Below are positions 1-8,700 of a stretch of 64,000 nt of DNA, in pieces; position 1 is the stretch's first letter, and each line of letters begins with the position of its first letter. The DNA lies in the NCBI GenBank assembly GCA_016874675.1, contig VGTL01000007.1, positions 1-64,000 of the forward strand, written 5' to 3'. The position numbers and the translations under genes are program-made. Source of the stretch: Methanobacteriota archaeon (GTDB lineage Archaea; Thermoplasmatota; DTKX01; VGTL01). The notes under the pieces were generated by a model. It had not been told where the DNA came from. It did not search any database and worked only from the letters and a program-made list of their open reading frames with translations.

Positions 1-71
1 GTCATGGAGAGCTCGCCCCGGTCCCATTCCTTGATAAGCCACCGGCGTTTCTTGCGGTTCAGGGTCCGCAT
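1..71 (-). CDS. Partial N-terminus of a possible HTH transposase/integrase
   Basis: Only the first 23 codons lie in the window; the gene runs off the left edge. The visible peptide starts MRTLNRKKRRWLIKEWDRGE, a basic helix-turn-helix-like opening. It resembles the N-termini of archaeal IS481-type or related transposases, which begin with a short 'Lys/Arg-rich, W-I-x-K/R-E' helix. That family link is recalled by pattern only, since no catalytic residue can be seen. The ATG at 71 is chosen because it is the first in-frame start, with an A+T-rich stretch (GGTAAATCTAAG on the minus strand) upstream. It could equally be another DNA-binding protein. Confidence 0.4.
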   Translation of the reverse strand, partial: MRTLNRKKRRWLIKEWDRGELSM

Positions 72-195
72 ACATTCATATCCGCCTCTTAGATTTACCG
101 AGAGGTCCTTATTTCGGGATTCTACATCCCCGGGCGTCCAAAGAAAAACGCATAAGGGGCGAACGCGATGGCAGGGCCGGTATCGGGGTGCAAGG

Positions 196-450
196 ATGGG
201 ACTTCTCGACAAGACCAAGGACCTGGGGAAGAAGACGGTCGAACTGGGCAAGAAGGGAGTGGACAAGGGCATCGATCTTGGGAAGAAGGGCGTGGGCGCC
301 ACGAAGGAGGCCGTGAGAAAACACAACTGCGTGGAGTGCAAGCACTACGTGCCGGCCGACGAGAACAGCGGCGACTGCCCTCCCGGCGGCCACCGCATGG
401 CCTCGGCCGACGTCGGCACCTGCCCGCAGAAGGCGTTCGTGAAGAAGTAG
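196..450 (+). CDS. Small amphipathic-helix plus zinc-ribbon protein
   Basis: This is an 84-residue protein of unknown function. The first half is a lysine-rich quasi-repeat of the type LGKKTVELGKKGVDKGIDLGKK, predicted to be an amphipathic helix. The second half carries a CVECKHY pair, a CPPGGHR and a CPQKAF, together a likely four-cysteine metal site. The ATG at 196 is preferred over the ORF-track start at 4 because the conserved-looking helix begins there and the upstream translation is arginine/serine-rich noise. It ends five bases before the next ATG, so it is probably co-transcribed with the iron-sulfur protein downstream. The Cys-x2-Cys pattern points to zinc or iron binding; the helix could associate with membranes or nucleic acid, but nothing proves either. 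Confidence 0.7.
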   Translation: MGLLDKTKDLGKKTVELGKKGVDKGIDLGKKGVGATKEAVRKHNCVECKHYVPADENSGDCPPGGHRMASADVGTCPQKAFVKK

Positions 451-455
451 CGCCG

Positions 456-1337
456 ATGGGCCGGATGGGCGGGCCGGGGACCCGATCGCGCCGGCCGCGA
501 TACTCGGGGATATTCGAGCGCCTGGAGCGCGAGGCCGGCTTCGTCACTCCGCAGGACCCCATTTCCGAGTTCTGCCGCCGGGACATCGACCGGAGCCAGC
601 ACGCCGCGCTCGACGGCCCGGTGGCCCCGGCGCGCCAGGTTTTCAGGGACCCGCGGGAGGCGGCCCGCGTCGTGTCCGGGTTCGCAAGGCAGGCCGGGGC
701 CGACCTCGTGGGCTTCACCCGCGTGAAGCGGTCGTTCGTATTCGAGGGCGTCGAGATCCGCCATCGCCACGCGGTCATCCTGGGCCTGCAGATGGATTAC
801 GACCGCATGGCCGCCGCGCCGGCGCAGCCCGCCGGGAGCGAGGCCCTCCGCGCCTACTGGGTGCTGGGCGGCATCACGGTCAAGGTGGCGGAGTTCGTCC
901 GCTCGCTGGGCTATGCGGCCCGGGCCCACCACCCGAGGAGCTCTGGCGGCCGGCCGCCGACGGTGCTTCACACCCTGGCCGCAGTTGAGGCCGGACTGGG
1001 GGAGACGGGCCGGTCGGGGCTGCTCGTCACGAGGGAGTTCGGGCCGAGGGTGAGGCTCTCGACGGTCACGACCGCGCTCCGCCTGCCAGCGGGGGGCCGC
1101 AAGGCCTTCGGCGTGGACCGCTTCTGCCGGGAATGCCGCGCCTGCCGGGAGGCCTGCGAGGGAGGGGCCATCCCGGACGAAAAAAAGCGCGTCCGGGGGG
1201 TCCTCAAGTACACCATCGACCCGGACCGGTGCCTGCCGGTGTTCGCCCGTTACGACGGTTGCGGGGCGTGCATCGCCCGGTGCCCGTTCAACCGGGGGCC
1301 GGGGACCGGGCCTGGTCATCGACGGGGACAGGTTTAA
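456..1337 (+). CDS. QueG/reductive-dehalogenase-like double 4Fe-4S protein
   Basis: A 293-residue protein with a C-terminal ferredoxin-like module. The first cluster motif is CRECRACREACEGGAI (C-x2-C-x2-C-x3-C). The second is CLPVFARYDGCGACIARCPF, with the last four cysteines in the C-x9-C-x2-C-x3-C-P arrangement seen in epoxyqueuosine reductase (QueG) and reductive dehalogenase (RdhA) iron-sulfur domains. The N-terminal part (about residues 60-200) is where those families bind a cobalamin cofactor, but I see no diagnostic motif, so the substrate is unknown. It lacks a Tat signal, so it should be cytoplasmic. The ATG at 456 follows the preceding stop by five bases; the ORF-track extension back to 168 overlaps the upstream gene in another frame and is rejected. 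Confidence 0.75.
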   Translation: MGRMGGPGTRSRRPRYSGIFERLEREAGFVTPQDPISEFCRRDIDRSQHAALDGPVAPARQVFRDPREAARVVSGFARQAGADLVGFTRVKRSFVFEGVEIRHRHAVILGLQMDYDRMAAAPAQPAGSEALRAYWVLGGITVKVAEFVRSLGYAARAHHPRSSGGRPPTVLHTLAAVEAGLGETGRSGLLVTREFGPRVRLSTVTTALRLPAGGRKAFGVDRFCRECRACREACEGGAIPDEKKRVRGVLKYTIDPDRCLPVFARYDGCGACIARCPFNRGPGTGPGHRRGQV

Positions 1338-1339
1338 TA
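1332..1339 (+). promoter_or_regulatory. TATA box for the gene at 1362
   Basis: The sequence GTTTAATA lies about 26-30 bases before the GTG at 1362, the standard spacing for archaeal TBP-dependent transcription. It implies a leaderless transcript and supports the GTG start. It overlaps the end of the upstream iron-sulfur gene. Confidence 0.5.
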
Positions 1340-1361
1340 CATCGAGGGAAAATATCCGGCC

Positions 1362-2384
1362 GTGGGCTTTTTCAGGAAGTCGAAGATATGCCCCATATGC
1401 TCCGGGAGCAACGAGGTCTCCATCGACGAGGAGGCCGGGGTCTACGGCGTCGTGGTCTTCCCGTTCACCAGGGCGTCCTGCGGCTACTGCCGTTATAGAT
1501 TCAGCTTTCCGGGCCTGACGCTCGCGCTGGGACCGGGCTGGCTGCTCCCGCCGCTGGTCGCGGCCTCCGTCCCGGGCGTGGCCGGGGCCGTGGCGCTCCT
1601 GGCCTTTCTGGTGACGGCCCCGGTCAGCCTTGGGGTCTTCCTCTCCATCGTCCATGCGGACCTCTTCGACCGTCTCCTGTACCGCCTGGTGCTGCGGGAG
1701 GCGGAGAAGCTCGTGCGCAGGGGCGAGAAATACGGCTGGGCCGGCCGCTTCGAGAACGAGGAGATGAGGGAGCGGGTGAAGCGGCGGCTCCCGGCGAGGC
1801 AGGGACAATCGCGGTGCTCATCTGCCGGCCGTTGGTTTGGGCCGCCACGGGCAGTCCTCGATCTCGCACCCCTTGCAGCCGACGAATATCGATATCGCCG
1901 GGATCACGGCGAAGCCGTCGACGCAGAAGGCAACAAGGAGGATGGCGGCGGGCCACGAGAAGGCCGTCCAGATGAGGCAGGTTCCACCCGCGAGGGGCGC
2001 CAGCCAGACGGGGAACATTATCGCTATGTTGCGCCGGAACACCCCGCGGAAGTCGCCGCCCGCCTTCCGGGCGAACAATCGCGGCGCCACCCTGCCGTAG
2101 CCGCAGGGGCAGGCGCCGGTCCCGAAGTGGTGGCAGTACGGGCAGATGATCGCCCAGAAGAGGACTATCGAGGCGGCGCAGTAGGCCAGGAAGAGGAGGG
2201 AGAGGGGCCACCAGAGGAGCCAAAGCATCGCCGCCCCCAGCGCGAACAGCAGGAGGGTCGGGCCGTTGTCCAGGGCGACGAGCCAGGCCGGGACCTCCCG
2301 CGCGCAGCGGTTGGGGACGCCGCAGTCCTCGCCCTGCCCGGCCCCATGGTCCCTTGGCGCCCCGTCCACGGGCATTTCGATTAG
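1362..2384 (+). CDS. Zinc-ribbon membrane protein with anomalous C-terminal extension
   Basis: The credible part is about residues 1-148. It opens with a Cys pair (ICPICSGSNE) and a second pair (SCGYCRYRF) forming a zinc ribbon. A hydrophobic hairpin follows (LTLALGPGWLLPPLVAAS, then a long Ala/Val/Leu segment), and then a basic helix ending near RRLPARQ. From about nucleotide 1805 the frame stays open to 2384, but this stretch is exactly antisense to a convincing minus-strand membrane-protein gene (1818-2375) and reads as arginine/glutamate-rich noise. Either the natural stop has been lost, the assembly has a frameshift near 1800, or the genes truly overlap. Start GTG 1362 is supported by a TATA box at leaderless spacing. 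Function unknown. Confidence 0.55.
   Translation: MGFFRKSKICPICSGSNEVSIDEEAGVYGVVVFPFTRASCGYCRYRFSFPGLTLALGPGWLLPPLVAASVPGVAGAVALLAFLVTAPVSLGVFLSIVHADLFDRLLYRLVLREAEKLVRRGEKYGWAGRFENEEMRERVKRRLPARQGQSRCSSAGRWFGPPRAVLDLAPLAADEYRYRRDHGEAVDAEGNKEDGGGPREGRPDEAGSTREGRQPDGEHYRYVAPEHPAEVAARLPGEQSRRHPAVAAGAGAGPEVVAVRADDRPEEDYRGGAVGQEEEGEGPPEEPKHRRPQREQQEGRAVVQGDEPGRDLPRAAVGDAAVLALPGPMVPWRPVHGHFD
1818..2375 (-). CDS. Cysteine-rich integral membrane protein
   Basis: A 185-residue protein of unknown function with two hydrophobic regions: about residues 38-75 (LLLFALGAAMLWLLWW and the next segment) and about 125-162 (NIAIMFPVWLAPLAGG onward). Between them is a cysteine/histidine knot, CPYCHHFGTGACPCGYG, and near the end a CKGCEIEDCPW motif. 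This suggests a metal or redox site facing one side of the membrane. The ATG at 2375 is supported by a minus-strand TATA-like GGTAAATAGG about 25 bases upstream, implying a leaderless message. The C-terminal end overlaps the open tail of the plus-strand zinc-ribbon gene. I do not recognise a characterised family. Confidence 0.7.
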   Translation of the reverse strand: MPVDGAPRDHGAGQGEDCGVPNRCAREVPAWLVALDNGPTLLLFALGAAMLWLLWWPLSLLFLAYCAASIVLFWAIICPYCHHFGTGACPCGYGRVAPRLFARKAGGDFRGVFRRNIAIMFPVWLAPLAGGTCLIWTAFSWPAAILLVAFCVDGFAVIPAISIFVGCKGCEIEDCPWRPKPTAGR

Positions 2385-2440
2385 CCTGCGGCCTATTTAC
2401 CTTTTGTTGTTCGCATAGTGGAAATGGTTGCCATTTTCAA

Positions 2441-2602
2441 GGCGCAGGGCGCAGGGCGCAGGGCGCAAGGGGCGAAGGCGCAGGGCGCAGGGCGCAGGGG
2501 TCAAGGAACGGGGAATTGAATGATCCGATAATCCCCTTGTCCCTTGCGCCTTGGCCCTTGCGCCTCACGCCTCGCGCCTTGCGCCTCGCGCCCTGTGCCT
2601 TG
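2441..2602. repeat. Heptamer repeat, inverted two-arm copy (R1)
   Basis: The plus strand begins with GGCGCAG GGCGCAG GGCGCAG GGCGCAA units. After a short spacer it switches to TTGCGCC-type units (TTGTCCC TTGCGCC TTGGCCC TTGCGCC TCACGCC). The period is 7 bp and the two arms are imperfect complements, so RNA from either strand could fold into a long hairpin. It lies between two minus-strand genes. No open reading frame here is believable; the ORFs in the track encode the artefactual GAGRRAQ heptapeptide. Confidence 0.8.
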
Positions 2603-2624
2603 TATCATCCTCGAGCCCGCAAGC

Positions 2625-3791
2625 TCACTTGCGCCTTCTGAGCTGGAGGACGGCCCCTCCCAGGGTCAGGCAGGCCATGAGCACCAGAACGAGCACCTGG
2701 GGCCAGATGTGCTCCAGGCCCCAGCCCCGGAGCATCACCGAGCGCATGGCGTCGATGCCGTAGCGCAGCGGGACGCAGTAGGAGACGGGCTGGAGGAACT
2801 GCGGTATCGATTCCACGGGCCAGAACATCCCGGCGAGCAAAATCGACGGGAAGAGGACGAGCGGGATGAACTGGATGGCCTGGAGCTCGTTTTTGGCGCT
2901 CGCCGAAAGGAGGATGCCCAGCCCCTGGTGGACGAAGGCCAAAAGCAGGATGACGAGGAGCGCCACGGCGATGTTGCCCACCACGGTGATGTTGAATATC
3001 AGCATCGCCGCGAAAAGGATGACGAGGCTCTGGAGCAGCCCGAGCACCGCGAACGCCAGCGCGTACCCGAACACGATCTCGGAGGCGGTGGCCGGGGACA
3101 CGAGCAGGCGCTGGAGGGTGCCGCTGCGCCGCTCGTAGACGAACAGGATTATCGTCAGCATCGTGGTGACCATCATTATCGCCATCGACATTATCGCCGG
3201 GGCGAAGTAGTCGATGAACTTGGTGTCGCCGCCGCCGTAGGCGTAGGATATGTCAGGCTCTATCGGGATTTTGCGCGCGCTCTGGCCCGTTTCCTCGGTG
3301 ATCTTGTTGATCGCGGCCAGGTAGGCGTTCGTGACGACCTTGAGCACGGTCTGGGCGATGTTGGGGCTGGAGCCGTCGATGTAGATTTCTATGCGGGCGG
3401 GCAGGGCCCCCGGAGTGGCATTGGCGCTCAGGAGGAAGTCCTGCGAGAAGTCCGGCTGGAACCTTATGGCGGCCCAGGCCTCGTTGCGGTCGACCTTGCC
3501 CTTCGATGCCTCCCAGTCCGTGGAGGCGGTCAGCTCCAGCGTATCGCGGTTGAGCTTGTCGATAACGCGGTTGCCGACGGTCCGGTTGCCCGAGAACATC
3601 GGGACGGACGGGATGCCGGAATCCAGGTTGACGATGTCCACCTTCACGTGGCTCACCTCGCCTCCGAAGGTGTAGCCGAAGGCGAGCATCATGAGGAGCG
3701 GCATCCCGATGACGAAGCCCAGCGTCCGGCGGTCGTGGCGGAACTGGAGCAGCATCCGCCGGGTGAACCCGAGCATCCGCCGAGCGTTCAT
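2625..3791 (-). CDS. ABC-2 type transporter permease
   Basis: A 388-residue inner-membrane permease of the ABC-2 / DrrB-YhhJ type. It has one N-terminal transmembrane helix (LGFVIGMPLLMMLAFGYTF), a long extracytoplasmic domain (about residues 45-215), and a C-terminal bundle of about five helices. The region near VSPATASEIVFGYA is where this family couples to the ATPase. The start codon overlaps the stop of the upstream ATPase gene by four bases (ATGA), indicating translational coupling. With the TetR gene upstream, this is a classic regulated exporter, probably for drugs, lipids or other hydrophobic compounds; the substrate cannot be read from sequence. Confidence 0.9.
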   Translation of the reverse strand: MNARRMLGFTRRMLLQFRHDRRTLGFVIGMPLLMMLAFGYTFGGEVSHVKVDIVNLDSGIPSVPMFSGNRTVGNRVIDKLNRDTLELTASTDWEASKGKVDRNEAWAAIRFQPDFSQDFLLSANATPGALPARIEIYIDGSSPNIAQTVLKVVTNAYLAAINKITEETGQSARKIPIEPDISYAYGGGDTKFIDYFAPAIMSMAIMMVTTMLTIILFVYERRSGTLQRLLVSPATASEIVFGYALAFAVLGLLQSLVILFAAMLIFNITVVGNIAVALLVILLLAFVHQGLGILLSASAKNELQAIQFIPLVLFPSILLAGMFWPVESIPQFLQPVSYCVPLRYGIDAMRSVMLRGWGLEHIWPQVLVLVLMACLTLGGAVLQLRRRK

Positions 3792-4510
3792 TCCGCACCC
3801 CTCCTCGCGACCTCCAGGAAGACGTCCTCGAGCGACCTCTTGCCGTGTTTTTTCATGAGCTCCTCCGGGTCGCCCTCGGCGATGAGCCGGCCCTGGCGCA
3901 GCAGGCCGACCTTTTGGCAGTGGCCCGCCTCGTCCATGTAGTGGGTGGTGATGACCACCGTTATCCCCTTCTCGCCCAGCTTGTCGAAGTACTCCCAGAA
4001 CGAGGCGCGCAGCTCGGGGTCCACGCCCACCGTGGGCTCGTCCAGGATGAGCAGCCTCGGCTCGTGCAGCAGGGCGCAGGCCAGGCTCAGCCGGTGCCTC
4101 ATGCCGCCGCTCAGGGTGGAGGCGAGATCGTCCCTCCAGCCGGCAAGGTCGACGAAGTCGAGCATCTCCCTCTCGCGCTCGCGGAACCGGGCCGGGGTCA
4201 TCCCGTAGAGGCTCGCGAAGAGCTCCAGGTTCTCGTGGACGGTGTTGTCGATGTAGACCGCCACGTCCTGGGGCATGTAGCCGATCGAGGAGAGGACCTC
4301 GCCGGAGGGCATGGCCCTGCCCAGCACCTTGACCGACCCAAAGGTCGGCCTGAGCAGGCCGCAGATCATCTTTATGGCCGTGGTCTTGCCCGAGCCGTTG
4401 GGGCCCAGGAGGCCGTAGGTCTCCCCTTCTTCGATCTTGAGGTCCAGATTGTCGACCGCGGTGAATTTCCCGAACTTCTTGACAAGCCTTCCCGTCTCTA
4501 TCGCCGCCAT
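3788..4510 (-). CDS. ABC transporter ATP-binding protein
   Basis: A 240-residue ATPase of the CcmA/DrrA type. The Walker A is GPNGSGKTT at about residue 36, the Q-loop is near GYMPQDVAVY, the signature is STLSGGMRHRLSLA, the Walker B is LLILDEPTVGVDP, and the switch histidine is in VVITTHYMDEA. All catalytic elements are intact. It should power the permease encoded immediately downstream, whose start overlaps this stop. The upstream TetR gene ends four bases before this start, so all three form one minus-strand operon. Confidence 0.95.
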   Translation of the reverse strand: MAAIETGRLVKKFGKFTAVDNLDLKIEEGETYGLLGPNGSGKTTAIKMICGLLRPTFGSVKVLGRAMPSGEVLSSIGYMPQDVAVYIDNTVHENLELFASLYGMTPARFREREREMLDFVDLAGWRDDLASTLSGGMRHRLSLACALLHEPRLLILDEPTVGVDPELRASFWEYFDKLGEKGITVVITTHYMDEAGHCQKVGLLRQGRLIAEGDPEELMKKHGKRSLEDVFLEVARRGAE

Positions 4511-4514
4511 CCTC

Positions 4515-5102
4515 TCACCCCTTTCTCAGACCCTCCACGAACATCGAGCAGAAAGCGCGTATCGCCCTGTCGTCCATGGTGATGAACATGTCCTTCCCCA
4601 AAAACGCGGTCATCACGAACGAGCGGAAGAAGAAGCTGAAAAAGACCATCGCGGCCATCCTGGGGTCCACCTTCCGGATGAGGCCTTCCCGGGCGGCCTC
4701 TTCGAAGTATCCCGACAGGAGCTCGATGGCCGCCCGGGGCGCCGGCTCTATCCGGCGCCACATCCTGGGCCGCCGGTGCATCTCGGTCATGCCGAGCTTG
4801 AGGATGGGCGCCTTCTCGAGCATCCCGGCGAGCATGAAGCTCCCTATGAGAGAGAGGTCCTCCACGACGTCGCCCGTGGCCGGGAACCCGCCGGGCGGGA
4901 GGCGCTGCTCCATGTCCGCCTCCCGGTCGAGCAGCGCGAAGAAGAGCTTCTCCTTGGTCCCGAAGAGCCTGAAGAGCGTGACCTCGTTCGCGCCCGCCCT
5001 CCGCGCTATGGCCCGCGTGGTGACGCCGTCGAAGCCGCGGCGGCAGGAAAGCTCGAGCGCGGCGTCGAGCAACCGGGTGCGGGCGTCCTTCCTCCGGGCC
5101 AT
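4515..5102 (-). CDS. TetR-family transcriptional repressor
   Basis: A 195-residue regulator with a typical TetR N-terminal HTH: RTRLLDAALELSCRRGFDGVTTRAIARRAGANEVTLFRLFGTKEKLF (shown in outline; residues about 6-52). The C-terminal ligand and dimer domain is helical and divergent, ending in a very phenylalanine-rich helix (MVFFSFFFRSFVM). The ATG at 5102 is preferred over the ORF-track start at 5180 because the HTH begins there and the 26 extra residues would be translated from the operator and TATA region. It is the first gene of the exporter operon and presumably autoregulates it through the palindrome at 5120-5141. Confidence 0.9.
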   Translation of the reverse strand: MARRKDARTRLLDAALELSCRRGFDGVTTRAIARRAGANEVTLFRLFGTKEKLFFALLDREADMEQRLPPGGFPATGDVVEDLSLIGSFMLAGMLEKAPILKLGMTEMHRRPRMWRRIEPAPRAAIELLSGYFEEAAREGLIRKVDPRMAAMVFFSFFFRSFVMTAFLGKDMFITMDDRAIRAFCSMFVEGLRKG

Positions 5103-5119
5103 CGTACCACCGGGCAGTG

Positions 5120-5141
5120 TATGCAAGTGCTTGCTTGCATA
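5120..5141. promoter_or_regulatory. Palindromic operator for the TetR repressor
   Basis: TATGCAAG-TGCTTG-CTTGCATA is a perfect 8-bp inverted repeat around a 6-bp centre, and a second nested palindrome GCAAG-TG-CTTGC shares its left arm. It sits 18 bases before the TetR start, over the predicted transcription start set by the TATA box at 5153-5163. That is the expected position for an autorepressor. Confidence 0.7.
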
Positions 5142-5152
5142 ATGGCTTCTCG

Positions 5153-5163
5153 TGGATATATAC
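5153..5163 (-). promoter_or_regulatory. TATA box of the TetR-ABC operon
   Basis: The minus strand reads GGTATATATCC. Transcription would start about 25 bases downstream, inside the palindromic operator. Confidence 0.5.
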
Positions 5164-5225
5164 CTTTGCCCGGCCGCCAAGACCTGACAGGCATTTATTA
5201 TAAATAACTATAACCGGATATAGAA

Positions 5226-5235
5226 AGTTATAATA
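5226..5235 (+). promoter_or_regulatory. TATA-like element of the toxin-antitoxin pair
   Basis: AGTTATAATA lies about 25-30 bases before the ATG at 5257, consistent with a leaderless or near-leaderless transcript. It falls in an A+T-rich island unlike the surrounding G+C-rich DNA. Confidence 0.4.
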
Positions 5236-5256
5236 ACCCCGACGAGCCAATATACC

Positions 5257-5481
5257 ATGATGACGGCGACCACGATTCAGATAGACAAGGGCTTGAAAGC
5301 GCACCTTGACGGCCTGAAGCTCCATCCCCGGGAGACCTACAACGAGGTGCTCGAAAGGCTCCTCGAGGACCAGCTCGAGCTCAGCGAGCAGACCAGGCGG
5401 GAAATCGAGGAGGCGCTCGAGGCGGTGCGCAAGGGGCGCTTCAAGACCCACGAAAAACTGGGCAGGGAAATGGGATTCTAG
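5257..5481 (+). CDS. RelB/VapB-like antitoxin
   Basis: A 74-residue acidic protein. The N-terminus TTIQIDKGLKAHLDGLKLHPRETYNEVLERLLED has the ribbon-helix-helix layout of archaeal antitoxins (a short beta strand, then two helices). The C-terminal half is a charged helix that would wrap around the toxin. Its stop overlaps the GTG start of the toxin by one base (TAGTG). As in this class generally, it is expected to neutralise the toxin and repress its own promoter. Confidence 0.8.
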   Translation: MMTATTIQIDKGLKAHLDGLKLHPRETYNEVLERLLEDQLELSEQTRREIEEALEAVRKGRFKTHEKLGREMGF

Positions 5482-5732
5482 TGCCTTTCCAGATCATTTG
5501 GTCCGAGCCGGCCGAGAAGGCGCTGAGGAAGCTCGACCGGTCCGTTGCGAAACGGATATACGGGACCGTCGGCCGGCTCGCGGGGGACCCGCTTCGCAAC
5601 GTCATCCGCCTTGTCAACTCCCCGTATTACAGGTTGCGGGTGGGTGATTACCGGGTGATATTCGACCTCCAGGCCGACCTGATGAGGATCCTCGTCGTCA
5701 AGGTGGGCCACCGCAAGGGCATCTACGGTTGA
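5481..5732 (+). CDS. RelE/ParE-superfamily toxin
   Basis: An 83-residue toxin of the RelE/ParE fold. It has the typical opening FQIIWSEPAEKALRKLDRSV, then an NSPYYRLRVGDYRVIFDLQ strand pair with the family R-x-G-D-Y-R-V core, and the ending ILVVKVGHRKGIYG. The R-V-G-D-Y-R and H-R-x-x-I-Y positions are those used by RelE-type mRNA interferases, so ribosome-dependent mRNA cleavage is the likely activity; gyrase poisoning (ParE) is the alternative. The GTG start is coupled to the antitoxin stop. The 3' end overlaps the convergent surface-protein gene by ten bases. Confidence 0.85.
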   Translation: MPFQIIWSEPAEKALRKLDRSVAKRIYGTVGRLAGDPLRNVIRLVNSPYYRLRVGDYRVIFDLQADLMRILVVKVGHRKGIYG

Positions 5733-8700
5733 GCCCCGGGGGGTTTCGGCCCGCCCCTCCCCGGCTTCGGCCCGCCTCGTCCCCTTCCGCCGGCATGTAG
5801 GCCGCCGCCCGCCGGCGGCGGCCTGTCTCCGTGCCGGTGCGAGAGGATGCGCAAAAGGATGTAGATGATGATGGACACGGCGAGGAGGGCCCCGACCGCC
5901 GCGGCGGGCATCTCCCAGCCGACGTTCGGGCCGGTCGCCTGCCGCACATCCACCGTGACCGTCCGGACCGAGACGCCCCCGGCGGCGTCGCTCGCGGTCA
6001 GCGTCACCGTGTAGCGGCCGGGCCTGGAATAGGCGTGGTGGGCCCTCGCCCCGGTCGCGGTGGAGCCGTCGCCGAAGTCCCACAGGTACGAGAGGGCCTC
6101 CGGCGGGTCGTCGGGGTCGGTCGTGCCCGAGCCGTCAAAACGGAGCTCGGAGCCGGTGGCGGCGCTCCCCCCGACCGGACCGATCCGGGCCGAGGGCGGG
6201 GTGTTTTCGACCACCACGAGGAAGGCGGCGGGCGCGCTCCACTCCCCGAGCTGGTCCATCACTGTCAGGTTGACTGTATAGACGCCCCGGCGGGCGTAGT
6301 AGTGCGTCGGGGCCGGCAACTCGGAGGAGCCGCCGTCGCCGAACTCCCAGCGGATCCGGACGACCCGGCCGTCGGGGTCGGAGGACCTCGAGACGAACGA
6401 GAACAGGGTGGCCACCGTGCCGTTTTGCGGGAAGACCTGAAGCCGCGCCTGCGGGGGGGCGTTCAGGACCGCAACGACCGTCGAGAACAGGAAGGTCGAC
6501 CCGTCCTCGAGGCGGACCAGGAGCTCCACGGTGTAGTTGCCCGGGATGGCGTAGGTGTGGCCGGCCGCAAGCCGCGCGTCCGACATCTCCACCCCCCCGT
6601 CACCGAAAGACCACATGCCGGAGACCACGCGCTCCGCCGGGCCGGTCATTTCGACCGAGAAGGCGACCGGGCTCCCGGACCGGGCCGGGTCCGGGAGGGC
6701 GCGTATGGTCAGCTCCAGCGCCGGGGGCGACACCTCCATGTTGAGGGCGTTTTGGCACTCCCGGACGGTCCCCTCGAGGTTGGACAGCCACGCCCGGACC
6801 GTGTACCGGCCGGGCGAGGTGTAGGCGTGGGTGGCCGAGAGCGCAGTGGACCACTCCGTGGCGTTGCCGTCCCCGAAATCGAACCGGACCCCGGCGAGCG
6901 CCCCGGCCGAGCGCTCGAGGCGCACCGAAAAAATCACCGGCTCCCAGCAGGCGACCCGCGTCCCGCCCGACACGAGCGAGCCGTTCGGCATCGCCGAGAC
7001 GAAGAACTGGACCGTGGCCAGGTTGTTGTCCTCGAAGAGCTCGTCGATGAGGTGGGTGGAATCGACCATGAAGGAGGCGTTGTGCCACCCGGGCGTGGCG
7101 ATGGCGGCCGCCGAGAGACCGAACTCGCACCCGGGCAGGCACTCGGCCAGCTCCTTCGCAAGCAGGGGGCTTCCATCAAGGCCGATTTCGAGGACGGCGC
7201 CGGGCGCCGGCTGTTGGAACGGGTTGAAAGAGGCGTTGTGGACGCCGGTGGCGGAGATCCGCACCAGGTCGCCCTCCACCGGAGAGGGGGGCGAGACCTG
7301 GAGCGACAGGGGATGGAGCTCCGGCCCGCTGCGGAGGGACAGCTCGAGCTGGAACGGGCGGTCCACCACCCCCTGCACCCGGCCGACGCCCTTCTGGTCG
7401 GCGAGGGCGGTGAACTGGTGGGGGTTGTAGTCGCGATCGGTCCCGTTCCACCATACATGCTGGCCCTTGACCGCCAGCGTCTGGCTGCGGTATTCGGGGA
7501 GGTCGACCGCCACCGCACCGAGGCGGTCGGTCACGAGCAGGTGGAAGGTGCCGGCCGGCAACCAGTTCTCGGGGTCCCCGGGCGGGTTGGCGTTGTACCT
7601 GGCCGTCACCCGGACGCTCCAGAACCTCCCCTCGCGGCAGGCGCCGTCGCCCGCCGCCGGGCCGAATGCGTTGCCGCCGGAGTCCCCGGTGTAATCCAGC
7701 CCGTGGATGCCCCAGGCGCTGATGTTCTCCAGCTGGTTGGAGTTGACGGCGATGTCGGTCCTGCGCAGGGCGATGCCGACGCGCGAGCCCGCGACCGTGT
7801 TGCGGTCCACCGAGCCGGGGTTGTGCGAATCGGACCGCATCTCCACCGAAATGCCGGTCTCGTTGGCCGAGACCCCGTTCCCGGTGATGTCCCCGGTGAA
7901 GTCGACCGCGAGTATTCCGGTCTGCGCCTGCCCGGCCAGCCGGTTCCCGCTGACCGTCACCTTGGAGGAGCGGATATCGAGCCCGGTCCTCCCGCCCAGG
8001 ATGGTGTTGTTGGATATGAGGCCCCGGCCGGAGGCGTCCTGCATCATGCTGGCGTTGATGCCCGTGGTCCCGGAGCGCACGGTGTTGTCGGATATCCTCC
8101 ACGGCAGGCCGTCCGGGTTCTTTCCGCGCACCTCGATGCCGTTGTCAACGGATTCCACGGTGTTGCCCACGACATTGCCGTACGACTGGACCACCACGCC
8201 GTAGTTGGAGGCGGTCACACGGTTCTCGCCGACGATGTCGTCGTTGTTGTAGCCGCCGAAGTATATGCCGGTGCCCATCCCGGAGATGTTGTTGCCCCGG
8301 ACCTCCGAGTACTCGAGGATGCTCGGGTTCCTCAACAATATCCCGTAGGTCCCGATGGTCGGCCTGGCCGGCCCGTCGATCGTGTTTCTGAGGACGCACG
8401 CCGGCCTGCTGCAATCGATCATACCGCCGTTGTGGCCCAGTTCCGAGCGGATGGTATTGCCCTCCACGAGGCCCCCGCCCGAGCTGAGCGCGATACCCTT
8501 GCCGCCGAGGACCGAGTTCTCCCGTACGGCGAGGGTGTCGGTGGTGAAGTCGTAGCAGACGACGGCGTAGTCCTTGCAGTTGAAGGTCGAGCGCCCGATG
8601 ATGGTCACCGGCGAATAGACCGCCCCGATGGAGCTGCCGTCCCCTTCGAACGCGCAGCCGCGCACCAGGCTCTCCTTGGGATCGTTGAAGAAGACGGAGC

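Noticed and set aside
2354-2641. ORFs in the 2.4-2.6 kb repeat encoding GAGRRAQ-type peptides
   Set aside because: The peptide is only the translation of the heptamer repeat, appears in several frames, and has no promoter or protein signature.
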